Shown: positions 44,813 to 53,439 of the stretch, piece after piece
How positions within the stretch are numbered: the stretch's first letter is position 1
How the letters are laid out: the number at the start of each line of letters is the position of its first letter
The notes under the pieces: model-generated
Seen by the model: only the letters and a program-made list of their open reading frames with translations
Told to the model about the DNA's origin: nothing
Database searches by the model: none
Position numbers and translations under genes: made by a program
Assembly (NCBI GenBank): GCA_038900335.1
Contig: JBBMRB010000003.1
Span: 248,001 to 312,000 of the forward strand
Reading direction: 5' to 3'
Length of the DNA: 64,000 nt
Source of the DNA: Rs1 sp038900335
GTDB lineage: Bacteria; Pseudomonadota; Gammaproteobacteria; Pseudomonadales; Balneatricaceae

Positions 44813-46207
44813 ATGACCCGTACTGTATTGCCTAAAATAGAGTTACCCGGCAAACCTACTTATTTAAAGTTAACTGAAGATTTTGATTTTTTTCAGCTGT
44901 TTCGCAGTATCGAAAAGAAATACCATAACTGCTTTATTCTAGAATCGCTCGGTGAGGAGAGCTATGTTTCTCGTCATCACATTATTGGCTTTGACCCCGA
45001 GCAAATTATTTTTGCCAAAGATTACAAAACCTTGTGTATAGAGCAAACTAAAAGCGGCGATGTAATAGAGTACCCGTGTGATAACCCCTACTATGCACTG
45101 CGTGATATTGTGCCGCAAAACATTATCTCTAGGCGCTATGCCGGTGGTATTGTCGGTTATATTGGCTATGATGCCGTTAACTTTTTTGAACCGAGCCTAG
45201 CGGTGCAATCTAGTGATTTATTCCAGCCGTTTAAGTTTGGGGTTTATAAAGATGGTTTAGTATATGACCATATGACCGGTGAAATTTTTTACTACTACTA
45301 TACTGATAACCGCTTTAGTGAAGTAGAGGCGTTATTACACATGCCTAGCGAGCAATATGGCGACACTCGCACTGTATGCTTAGGCGATACCATGACCCGT
45401 GAGGAGCATGAAGAATCGGTATTAAAAGTAAAAGAAGACATTATTAACGGTCGTATCTTTCAAACTGAAGTCGGTTTTAAAACACGTTATGAAATCTATG
45501 GGGATCACTGCCAAATTTACGCGAAGTTGCGCGAGGTAAACCCATCGCCTTATATGTATTTTGTAAAATTCGGCGAGCAGAGAATTATCGGTGCATCGCC
45601 AGAGCTATTGTTCCGCTTAAGTGATGGCGAAATGGAGACATTCCCACTGGCAGGTACTGCCAGACGAGGCGTAGATAGCGCTGAAGATACTAAGCTTGCG
45701 CGCGCGTTGTTAAACGATAAAAAAGAAATCGCCGAGCACAATATGCTGGTCGATTTACACCGTAACGATATTGGCCGTGTCGCTAAGTTTGGCACCGTAA
45801 AGGTACGTAATTTAATGTCGATTAAGCGCTACTCTCACGTGCAGCACATCTCGACTGAAATCTTCGGTATTATCGATGAAAAGCACGATATGTTTTCATC
45901 CCTTGCCTCTAACTTCCCCGCCGGTACTTTATCTGGCGCCCCTAAGATTGAAGCGATGAAGATTATTGATGACCTTGAACCCGATGGTCGCGGCCCTTAT
46001 GGCGGAGCGTTAGGTGAGTTCAGCTTTAATGGCGATTGCACCTTTGCTATTCCTATTCGCACCTTGTTTATCTGTGGCGATGAAGGTTATGCACAAACCA
46101 GTGGCGGCAATGTTTATGATTCTAACGCTGCGGATGAATACTTAGAAATTCAACGTAAGCTCTCTGCTATGCAAAAAGTACTAGCTTATTTTGAAGGAGA
46201 ACAATAA
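44813..46207 (+). CDS. trpE: anthranilate synthase component I
   Basis: A 464-residue chorismate-using enzyme that makes anthranilate together with the glutaminase subunit. Recognisable blocks are GGIVGYIGYDAVNFFEP, INGRIFQTEVG, PLAGTARRG, HNMLVDLHRNDIGRV, FPAGTLSGAPKIEAM and QTSGGNVYDS. The overall style is nearer to the archaeal/Bacteroidetes branch of TrpE than to the E. coli enzyme, which is my impression only. I prefer the ATG at 44813, with GGATG upstream; the ATG at 44801 has poor spacing. A small hairpin (AGCCTA / TAGGCT, 44784-44799) precedes it. It overlaps trpG (TAATG). Confidence 0.9.
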   Translation: MTRTVLPKIELPGKPTYLKLTEDFDFFQLFRSIEKKYHNCFILESLGEESYVSRHHIIGFDPEQIIFAKDYKTLCIEQTKSGDVIEYPCDNPYYALRDIVPQNIISRRYAGGIVGYIGYDAVNFFEPSLAVQSSDLFQPFKFGVYKDGLVYDHMTGEIFYYYYTDNRFSEVEALLHMPSEQYGDTRTVCLGDTMTREEHEESVLKVKEDIINGRIFQTEVGFKTRYEIYGDHCQIYAKLREVNPSPYMYFVKFGEQRIIGASPELLFRLSDGEMETFPLAGTARRGVDSAEDTKLARALLNDKKEIAEHNMLVDLHRNDIGRVAKFGTVKVRNLMSIKRYSHVQHISTEIFGIIDEKHDMFSSLASNFPAGTLSGAPKIEAMKIIDDLEPDGRGPYGGALGEFSFNGDCTFAIPIRTLFICGDEGYAQTSGGNVYDSNAADEYLEIQRKLSAMQKVLAYFEGEQ

Positions 46208-46872
46208 TGCGCGTACTGATTATTGATAATTACGACTCGTTTACTTTTAATTTATACCAATATGTTGGCGAAATATTAACGCGCCACTTAAACGGCCGCG
46301 CCTTTGAAGTACTAGTTAAACGCAATGACGAGATCACTGTTGAAGATATTCGCCAGCTTGCCATTGATCGAATCATTATTTCACCAGGGCCTGGCAACCC
46401 AGAAGACCCTGCCTATTTTGGGGTTTGCGCTGATGTAATTAGCATTTTAGGTAAGACTACAGCGACCTTAGGTGTCTGCTTAGGCATGCAAGGTATTGCG
46501 CACTGTTTTGGTGCAAAGGTGGTTTTGGCGGGTGTGCCGATGCATGGCAAAGTATCCCCAGTCATTCACGATGATCAGGGTGTGTATAAAGGGATGCCGC
46601 AATCGCTAGATATTATGCGTTATCACTCGTTAATGGTTGATCCTAGAAGCCTGCCAGATTGTTTGGAAATCACTTCAGTGATTGATGATGAGTTTGCCAT
46701 CGGTGTTAAAAACAGTACCCAAGATTTTAAACAAGCTGCACTTAATGGCAGTGAAATTATGGGTGTTAGACATACTCAATACCCGATTGAGGGAATTCAG
46801 TACCACCCCGAGTCATTTGCTACTGAGGGTGGTAAAACACTACTGAAAAACTTCTTGTTACCAAAAGCTTAA
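46207..46872 (+). CDS. trpG: anthranilate synthase component II (glutamine amidotransferase)
   Basis: A 221-residue class I glutamine amidotransferase that feeds ammonia to TrpE. The nucleophilic cysteine is in LGVCLGMQGI, the oxyanion strand block is ISPGPGNPEDP and the catalytic histidine-glutamate pair is in QYHPESFATEGG. Its ATG overlaps the trpE stop codon, so the two are made together. No trpD, trpC, trpF, trpB or trpA follows. The gene converges with an Ldh-family dehydrogenase gene. Confidence 0.93.
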   Translation: MRVLIIDNYDSFTFNLYQYVGEILTRHLNGRAFEVLVKRNDEITVEDIRQLAIDRIIISPGPGNPEDPAYFGVCADVISILGKTTATLGVCLGMQGIAHCFGAKVVLAGVPMHGKVSPVIHDDQGVYKGMPQSLDIMRYHSLMVDPRSLPDCLEITSVIDDEFAIGVKNSTQDFKQAALNGSEIMGVRHTQYPIEGIQYHPESFATEGGKTLLKNFLLPKA

Positions 46873-46873
46873 T

Positions 46874-47872
46874 TTATTCAGCCAGTGCCTGCAGCTGTTG
46901 ATACAACTCTTTATTAACAGCGCGTGGGCCGGTATCTGCACGCATTTTGTGTCGTCTTTGCCCCGGCAGTCGAATGCCCTCTATTGCCTCTAGCTTGGCA
47001 AACATTTTCTCAGCGTGTTCAGCCCAATTAGGACCGCCCATAACTGCTGGGTCAATCGCTAAGATAAACTCACCACCTTGAGGTGGGCCGCCATCGCCGT
47101 TATCCCCTTCTCCCGCTTCAAAGCTAAAACCTTCACCGACCATTGGCCCCGCCATTAACTCAACCATCATTGAGATAGCCGAACCTTTATGGCCACCAAA
47201 TGGCAGTAATACACCTTTTAATATCTCTTTAGGATCAGTGGTTAACTCACCATTAGCGCCAAGGCCTGTACCCATAGGCACAGCGTGATCATCACGTGCA
47301 GCAATTTGCACCTCACCCATCGCCATCGCCGAGGTTGCCATATCAAAAACTAAAGGGGTTTTATCTGGGCGCGGCCATGCAAAAGAGATCGGGTTAGTAC
47401 CAAATAGCGCCTCACTACCACCAGCAGGTGCTACCATCGGCATATAGGAGACACAGGCAAAACCTACCACACCACGCTCAGCAAGCGCTTCGGTTTCAGG
47501 CCACAATGCAGCAAAGTGATGAGAGTGCGTTAAACTCAGCGCTGCAATACCACAGGTTTTTGCCGATTGCGCTAGCATTTCAACACTGCGATTAATAGCC
47601 AGCGGCGCATGCCCATTTTGGCCATGACAACGCACAAGTGCCGGTGTTACCTGCTCAGGTTGCGGATCAGCTTGGCCATTGACTTTGCCACTTTTAAGAG
47701 TAGCGACGTAACCTGGGATACGAAACAAACCGTGAGATGCGCTGCCATCACGCTCGGCGCGTACCACAGTATCAGCGACTGCATCAGCGTTTTGCTGATT
47801 TGCGCCCGCCTTGGTTAAGCAATTAAAAGCGAGCTGATAAATATCTGCAAGTGACAGTGAAACACTACTCAT
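46874..47872 (-). CDS. Ldh family (malate/L-lactate type) oxidoreductase
   Basis: A 332-residue NAD(P)-dependent dehydrogenase of the MDH2/Ldh2 family, which includes ureidoglycolate dehydrogenase and delta1-piperideine-2-carboxylate reductase. Typical blocks are ADAVADTVVRAERDGSASHG, the active-site HSHHFAAL and GTNPISFAWP. The ATG at 47872 has AAGGAAA 5 nt upstream; the frame is open 17 codons earlier. It diverges from the RutR-like regulator gene, so it may belong to the same regulon and act on a ureide- or amino-acid-derived keto acid. The substrate is not determined. Confidence 0.85.
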   Translation of the reverse strand: MSSVSLSLADIYQLAFNCLTKAGANQQNADAVADTVVRAERDGSASHGLFRIPGYVATLKSGKVNGQADPQPEQVTPALVRCHGQNGHAPLAINRSVEMLAQSAKTCGIAALSLTHSHHFAALWPETEALAERGVVGFACVSYMPMVAPAGGSEALFGTNPISFAWPRPDKTPLVFDMATSAMAMGEVQIAARDDHAVPMGTGLGANGELTTDPKEILKGVLLPFGGHKGSAISMMVELMAGPMVGEGFSFEAGEGDNGDGGPPQGGEFILAIDPAVMGGPNWAEHAEKMFAKLEAIEGIRLPGQRRHKMRADTGPRAVNKELYQQLQALAE

Positions 47873-48352
47873 AATTTTCCTTATCTTGCGGCCACTATTA
47901 CTCACCTTGAAAAATATAAACAATTAAGTTTCAGAGTGTTATATAAAACAGCGCCTTATGTAATTGAATTAAAATAAACCGATAATTTCAAGCTTAACAC
48001 TCAACAGTGTATTTGTTAAAACTAAAAAACATTATTTAATATCATGGCGCTCACAGCTATAGCTACTAGTATTTATACCAAATAATTTGCTGAGCTAGCG
48101 CTATCAATGCCTGTGACACACTATAAAAGTAATATTAGCCACACTCATTACAGTACAAAAAAGTCACTTATTTGCGACACTTTTATCACTCATTATTTTA
48201 ACAAGCTCAACTCGTCAATCGCTGCATTAACGTTTTAGTTAACTAAGTACTATTATTAGTACTTTTTCGCTATCAGTTACACCATTAGCCCTTATTTGGT
48301 GCACGTTGTATGATAAAATTAGCAAATTATTAACATATTATTTGGTAAAGAC
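47873..48352. other. divergent gap between Ldh oxidoreductase and TetR genes
   Basis: About 480 bp, AT-rich, holding two divergent promoters. A TTTGGTAAAG element about 10 bp before the tetR start resembles the right half of the operators seen upstream of cofG and might mediate autoregulation. The left half is poorly matched, so I only note it. Confidence 0.35.
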
Positions 48353-48988
48353 ATGGATCAAACAACGCGCGTTAAGCCCAAACGAGCTTCACGCAAATTG
48401 ACTGAGCAAAAAATACTGCATAGCGCTGAGGATGTATTTGCTCAATTTGGCTTTCAAGGCGCTACAGTCAATACAATTGCCGAGAGAGCAGGCCTGACTA
48501 AACAGAATTTACTGTACTATTACCCTTCCAAAGAAGTGCTGTACCAACGTGTCTTAGAAAATATTCTTGACCTTTGGCTGGATAAGATGAATTTGCTACT
48601 GCAGCAAGGTGATGGCCCTAAAGCGATGCTCAGTGGCTACATTCGCAGTAAAATTGAGATTTCACAAACCCATCCTAATGGCTCTAAAGTGTTCGCCAAT
48701 GAGTTGATTAATGGCGCACCCCATTTAAAAGATCATCTACAACAATACTTATTACCAAAACTTGAAGATGATGTAGCGCTGATTCGCCAGTGGATAGGCG
48801 AGGGTAAAATGGATGATGTCGACCCTTATCATCTATTTTTTATGATTTGGGCAAGTACGCAAACATATGCTGATTTCTCCTCGCAGATAGAACTTGCTCT
48901 AGGTAAACCAAAATTGCTCGATCAAGACTATGAAAACGCGATTAACTTCTTAACTAACATGATACTTAAAGGCCTAGGGATTAAATAA
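48353..48988 (+). CDS. RutR-like TetR family regulator
   Basis: A 211-residue TetR-family repressor. The N-terminal HTH (GFQGATVNTIAERAGLTKQNLLYYYPSKEVLYQRVL) and the C-terminal domain with FMIWASTQTYADF match E. coli RutR throughout. RutR senses uracil or thymine and controls pyrimidine-use genes through TTGACCA-N2-TGGTCAA sites. Two near matches lie about 200 bp downstream, in front of the F420 operon, so that operon is the likely target. Whether the ligand is uracil here or another ureide is unknown. Confidence 0.9.
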   Translation: MDQTTRVKPKRASRKLTEQKILHSAEDVFAQFGFQGATVNTIAERAGLTKQNLLYYYPSKEVLYQRVLENILDLWLDKMNLLLQQGDGPKAMLSGYIRSKIEISQTHPNGSKVFANELINGAPHLKDHLQQYLLPKLEDDVALIRQWIGEGKMDDVDPYHLFFMIWASTQTYADFSSQIELALGKPKLLDQDYENAINFLTNMILKGLGIK

Positions 48989-49186
48989 TTTAGCGCTGCT
49001 AAATACCTTCTCGCACAGCTGTGCCCTGCAAAAAATGAGAGCGTTGCAATAACGCTTTCAATCACTTTTTACTCTACTTGTTGATAGACAATATCACTAA
49101 AACAGAACATTTCCTTCTAAAAAAAACATCCTAAAACAATTCAAGATATTGATTTAAAACATATAAATATTTAATAAATTTTATTC

Positions 49187-49235
49187 TTGACCAATTGGTA
49201 AAATAATAGCTAGTATATATTGACCAAACGGTAAA
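49187..49235 (+). promoter_or_regulatory. F420 operon promoter with two RutR-type operators
   Basis: Site 1, TTGACCAATTGGTAAA (49187-49202), differs at one position from the RutR consensus TTGACCA-N2-TGGTCAA. Site 2, TTGACCAAACGGTAAA (49220-49235), differs at two. They are 33 bp apart, about three helical turns. The start of site 1 (TTGACC) also reads as a -35 box, and TAGTAT at 49211-49216 is a fair -10 box 18 bp on. Site 2 then falls around the transcription start. This is a classic arrangement for repression. Confidence 0.8.
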
Positions 49236-49299
49236 ACTTTTATCTTGGTTTAGACGCGAGTTTTTTTCGTGTGTTTTTTGAACGATTGAGGGATGACAA

Positions 49300-50427
49300 A
49301 TGCTATCTAAAGCACAGGCATTAGCACTAGAAAACGTCAGCGGCAACGAGTTGGATCTACTTCGTTTACAAGCGAGCGCTGTACGTGAATTACACTGGGG
49401 CGATGTGGTGACTTATTCTAGAAAAGTATTTATCCCCCTCACCAATATGTGCCGCGACACCTGCACATACTGTACCTTTGTTAAACACCCTGACTCCCCT
49501 CTCGCTAATATCATGACTCCCGATCAAGTGATGAAAATTGTTAAACAAGGCGAAGCAGCAGGTTGTAAAGAAGTGCTGTTCAGCTTAGGCGAGAAGCCTG
49601 AACGCAGATACCCGAAAGCCCAACAGATGTTAGCCGAGCTTGGCTATCATTCAATGACCGATTACTTGCACGATATTTGCCAAAAAGTATTAGATGAAAG
49701 CAATATGTTGCCCCATGTTAATGCAGGCACCATGAGCCTTGAAGAAATTCGTAAACTTAAGCCTGTCAGTGCCAGCATGGGCATGATGCTTGAAACTGTC
49801 TCTAAACGCTTGCTAATGAAAGGCAATGTACATTACGCCTGCCCAGATAAAGTACCTTTACAACGCCTGCGTACCCTAGAGCGCGCGGGGCAATTAGATG
49901 TACCTTTCACTACCGGCATTTTGATAGGCATTGGTGAAAACTGGCAAGAGCGAGTTGAAAGCCTTATCGCCATCAACGAAATACATCAACAATACGGCCA
50001 TATCCAAGAAGTGATTGTGCAAAATTTTTGCGCAAAACCAGATACTGGCATGGCAAATGCACCTGAACCTGAATTCGAAGACATGTTACGCACGCTCGCT
50101 GTTGCAAGGCTGATACTAGATCCATCAATCAGTTTGCAAGCACCACCAAATTTACAGTCGCGTTACAGTGCGTATTTAAATTCTGGGATTAATGACTGGG
50201 GCGGTATTTCACCTTTAACACTTGATCACATTAACCCTGAGCGTATATGGCCACAAATTTCAGAGCTAGCAGCTGCCAGCGCTGAAAACAATTATCGCCT
50301 GCAAGAGCGATTAACGGTGTACCCATCGTACCAGAATTTACCTGATCGCTATTTAGATGATGTGATTGCGCCACGTGTCGATCAAATGGCCAGAGCAGAT
50401 GGCCTAGCAGCGGTGCAGTTTGTTTAA
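49300..50427 (+). CDS. cofG: FO synthase subunit 1, radical SAM
   Basis: CofG works with CofH to build FO (7,8-didemethyl-8-hydroxy-5-deazariboflavin), the chromophore of coenzyme F420. The 375-residue protein has the radical SAM iron-sulfur motif CRDTCTYC, preceded by FIPLTNM. Also visible are EVLFSLGEKPERRYP, GTMSLEEIRKLKPVSASMG and VQNFCAKPDTGM, all typical of CofG. The ribosome site GAGGGATG is 8 nt from the ATG. It is the first gene after the RutR-type operators. CofG is a separate protein here rather than half of the actinobacterial FbiC fusion. Confidence 0.96.
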   Translation: MLSKAQALALENVSGNELDLLRLQASAVRELHWGDVVTYSRKVFIPLTNMCRDTCTYCTFVKHPDSPLANIMTPDQVMKIVKQGEAAGCKEVLFSLGEKPERRYPKAQQMLAELGYHSMTDYLHDICQKVLDESNMLPHVNAGTMSLEEIRKLKPVSASMGMMLETVSKRLLMKGNVHYACPDKVPLQRLRTLERAGQLDVPFTTGILIGIGENWQERVESLIAINEIHQQYGHIQEVIVQNFCAKPDTGMANAPEPEFEDMLRTLAVARLILDPSISLQAPPNLQSRYSAYLNSGINDWGGISPLTLDHINPERIWPQISELAAASAENNYRLQERLTVYPSYQNLPDRYLDDVIAPRVDQMARADGLAAVQFV

Positions 50428-50556
50428 AAGAGTTTTTAAAAACAGTAAATTTAGCCGCCAATAATGAATACGAATACAACCAATACATAGCCAAACGATA
50501 TAACTCAGCCAACAATAAAATTATAACATGCGCGATATAATAAGAGGAAAGCCACA

Positions 50557-51774
50557 GTGAATATTGAACACATCAACAGCCAGCAAAGTACTGATAGCAT
50601 TCACTGGGACAACATCACCGCGCAAACAGCTGACATATTACGTAATGCTCTTGGCGGTACTGAAGTTAGTGAAGCACAAGGTGAACACTTATTTAAATGC
50701 AGCGGCGCGGATGTCGACGCTATTGCCCAATGTGCTGATATTTTACGCCAGCGCGCGGTCGGCGATGACGCCAGCTTTGTCATTACTCGCAACATCAATT
50801 TTACCAATATTTGCTACATGGGCTGTAAGTTCTGCGGTTTTGCGCAGGGTAAAAATTCGAAAACAGCTGAGTTTTTAAGTATGTCTGAAATCGCTATGCG
50901 CGCACAACAAGCATGGGATAGAGGCGCAACAGAAGTATGTATTCAAGGTGGCTTACACCCTGATCTTGAACCGGATCATTATCGTAAAATATTATTGGCG
51001 ATAAAATCACAAATACCACAAATGCATATCCACGCTTTTTCACCGTTTGAAATTTGGTACGGTGCCCAAAGAAGCAATATGTCTTACAGTGATTTCATTG
51101 CCGATTTAATGGCTTGTGGCCTAGGTTCAATGCCTGGCACTGCTGCAGAGATTCTCGATGTTGAAATCCGCCAGCAATTAACTCGCGACAAACTAACCAC
51201 CGCTCAATGGGTTGAGATCATTAGTGCTGCTCACAAACTGGGGCTGCCAACTACATCAACTATTATGTACGGCCACATTGATGAGCCGCGCCACTGGGCT
51301 GCGCATATCGCGCTATTAAGACAAATGCAAAAAGAGCACGGTGGTTTTACTGAATTTGTACCACTCGGTTTTGTTCATTACGAATCACCACTGTATACCG
51401 ATAGAGCAAAGCTAAAATTGGATGTAAGGCCTGGCCCTACTGAACGTGAAAACGTGTTAATGCATGCGGTATCGCGCATTATGCTCAATGGCTGGATAGA
51501 TAACATCCAGGCATCTTGGGTCAAGCTAGGCCCTGATTATGCGAGCCAGATGCTCAGATCAGGTGCCAATGACTTAGGTGGCACACTGATGGATGAAAGT
51601 ATTACCCGATCAGCGGGCGGCACCCACGGTGAAGAGATATCACCAGAGCAAATGCAGCAAATGATTCGCAATGCTGGGTTAACTCCTTATCGTCGCGGTA
51701 CGCTCTATCAGCAGTTAGAAACATTCCCAGCACATCACAACTTAATAGCCAGTTGTAGAGGAGCCGTGGCATGA
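50557..51774 (+). CDS. cofH: FO synthase subunit 2, radical SAM
   Basis: CofH joins the tyrosine-derived hydroxybenzyl unit to the pyrimidine precursor 5-amino-6-ribitylamino-uracil. The 405-residue protein carries the radical SAM motif CYMGCKFCGF and the phrases QGGLHPDLEPDHY, IHAFSPFEIWYGA, LGSMPGTAAEILD and ANDLGGTLMDESITRSAGG. The start is GTG with AGAGGA 9 nt upstream. It follows cofG by 129 bp and overlaps cofD by 4 bp (ATGA). The precursor is also a riboflavin intermediate, so F420 synthesis here draws on riboflavin biosynthesis. Confidence 0.96.
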   Translation: MNIEHINSQQSTDSIHWDNITAQTADILRNALGGTEVSEAQGEHLFKCSGADVDAIAQCADILRQRAVGDDASFVITRNINFTNICYMGCKFCGFAQGKNSKTAEFLSMSEIAMRAQQAWDRGATEVCIQGGLHPDLEPDHYRKILLAIKSQIPQMHIHAFSPFEIWYGAQRSNMSYSDFIADLMACGLGSMPGTAAEILDVEIRQQLTRDKLTTAQWVEIISAAHKLGLPTTSTIMYGHIDEPRHWAAHIALLRQMQKEHGGFTEFVPLGFVHYESPLYTDRAKLKLDVRPGPTERENVLMHAVSRIMLNGWIDNIQASWVKLGPDYASQMLRSGANDLGGTLMDESITRSAGGTHGEEISPEQMQQMIRNAGLTPYRRGTLYQQLETFPAHHNLIASCRGAVA

Positions 51775-52751
51775 GCCTAAACGCACCTAATATCCTACTG
51801 CTAGCAGGTGGTGTTGGCGGTGCTAAAATGGCTGAAGGTCTACTGCACTCTAGCGTCTCTAAGCAATTTAGTATTTTAGGCAATATAGCAGATGATCAAG
51901 AGATACACGGCTTATGGGTATCACCAGATATCGACACACTGACCTATACCCTGACAGACCGTATCGATCGCGAAAAAGGCTGGGGCTTAAAAAATGAGAG
52001 CAACCGCACCTTAGACGCACTTAATGAGCTGGGCGCCGATACTTGGATGTACCTAGGCGATCAAGATTTCGCCACTCATATTTACCGTACCGAACAACGC
52101 AAAAAAGGTATTCGCCCAAGTGTTATTGCCCAACACATTGCCAAGCAATTAGGCTTAGATACCCCGCTATTATTACCAACTGATGACATCGTACAAACCA
52201 GGCTCAACACCGATTTAGGCTGGTTAGATTTTCAAAGCTATTTTGTACGCTACCAATGCCAACCCAATATTAGCGAAATTATCTTTGCTGGCGCTGAACA
52301 AGCAAAGGCGACACCTGAAGCGCTAGCGGCCATTGCCAGAGCTGACCTTATTATCTTCGCACCGAGCAACCCGATTGTCAGTATCGGTGCGATATTAGCA
52401 GTGCCTGCCATTAAAGAAGCCGTTGCCAACAGCAGTGCTTACAAAATGGCAGTATCGCCATTAATTGCAGGCAAAACGGTGAAGGGCCCAGCCGATAAAA
52501 TGCTGCAGGCTATGAACATAGAATGTAATGCACTCGGTGTTGCCAAACAATACCAAGGTTTGATCGATGAAATAGTAATTGATCAGCTAGATACCCACTT
52601 AAGCGCTCAAATTAGTGATTTAGGCATGCAGGTTAGCAGCTGTCAAACACTGATGAAGGAGCGCCAACATAAAGTCGCTCTCGCTGAATTTATGGTCGAT
52701 CGCTATCAACTCTCACAGCAAGCGCTAACGCAAGAGGTGAGCCATGGATAA
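51771..52751 (+). CDS. cofD: 2-phospho-L-lactate (or PEP/3-PG-derived) transferase
   Basis: CofD/FbiA moves a phosphorylated three-carbon acid from its guanosine-diphosphate carrier to FO, giving F420-0 or dehydro-F420-0. The 326-residue protein has the N-terminal loop LLAGGVGGAKMAEGL, the phrase SPDIDTLTYTLTDRID and the block FAPSNPIVSIGAILAVP. It overlaps cofH before it and cofC after it, so synthesis of these enzymes is coupled. The three-carbon unit (lactate, PEP or 3-phosphoglycerate) cannot be told from the sequence by eye. Confidence 0.94.
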   Translation: MSLNAPNILLLAGGVGGAKMAEGLLHSSVSKQFSILGNIADDQEIHGLWVSPDIDTLTYTLTDRIDREKGWGLKNESNRTLDALNELGADTWMYLGDQDFATHIYRTEQRKKGIRPSVIAQHIAKQLGLDTPLLLPTDDIVQTRLNTDLGWLDFQSYFVRYQCQPNISEIIFAGAEQAKATPEALAAIARADLIIFAPSNPIVSIGAILAVPAIKEAVANSSAYKMAVSPLIAGKTVKGPADKMLQAMNIECNALGVAKQYQGLIDEIVIDQLDTHLSAQISDLGMQVSSCQTLMKERQHKVALAEFMVDRYQLSQQALTQEVSHG

Positions 52752-53439
52752 CAGAGCACTGTGTATTGTCATCCCGATGAAAGACCCTACACAATCTAAA
52801 CAGCGTTTACTTAGTGTACTAAAACATAGCGAGCGCCAATCACTGGCGATGATGTTATTTGAGCGCACCTTAGCTTTTTTACAACAACACTTTGCCAACA
52901 TCGATGTACTCGTTGTTACACCCTCAGCAAACATTGCCACACTCAGTCATAGCTATGCAGCTAACAGCTTAATTGAAACCACCAACCAAGGCCTAAACCA
53001 CGCGTTAGAACAAGCCGCGCAATGGTGTATTGCGCAGCGTTATCGCAGCCAACTCATTTTACCTGCCGATATCGTTAACCTCGATTTTCAAGAACTGAAC
53101 CAACTGATCAATAGCCCCAAGCAACAGCCTAGCGTCACTATTTGCCCCGCTAGCGATGAGGGCACCAATGCCCTACTGACATCACCACCGAATATTATTC
53201 CCTTTTGTTACGGCCAGCGCTCCAGCAAAAAACACCAACAAGCAGCAGCAGCTAAAGGCATTAGAGCAACGATTATAGAGCTTCAACAATTAGCCTTTGA
53301 TTTAGATACCCCAAGTGATTACCAACGCGCCTGCCAACACAGTGATTTAGCGAGCCAGCTAATGCAAAACGCGCATTTAGCAAAAGTAGAACATGTAAAA
53401 GCTGCCAATAGCGATAACAAATTACAGAGAGCTTTTTAA
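52744..53439 (+). CDS. cofC: 2-phospho-L-lactate guanylyltransferase type protein
   Basis: CofC/FbiD activates the three-carbon acid with GTP to feed CofD. The 231-residue protein has the nucleotidyltransferase start CIVIPMKDPTQSKQRLLSVL and the metal-binding LPADIVNLDF, followed by SDEGTNALL, as in the family. It overlaps cofD by 8 bp and cofE by 1 bp (TAATG). The C-terminal about 30 residues are variable. Bacterial relatives can prefer phosphoenolpyruvate or 3-phosphoglycerate, so the substrate is open. Confidence 0.92.
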   Translation: MDNRALCIVIPMKDPTQSKQRLLSVLKHSERQSLAMMLFERTLAFLQQHFANIDVLVVTPSANIATLSHSYAANSLIETTNQGLNHALEQAAQWCIAQRYRSQLILPADIVNLDFQELNQLINSPKQQPSVTICPASDEGTNALLTSPPNIIPFCYGQRSSKKHQQAAAAKGIRATIIELQQLAFDLDTPSDYQRACQHSDLASQLMQNAHLAKVEHVKAANSDNKLQRAF

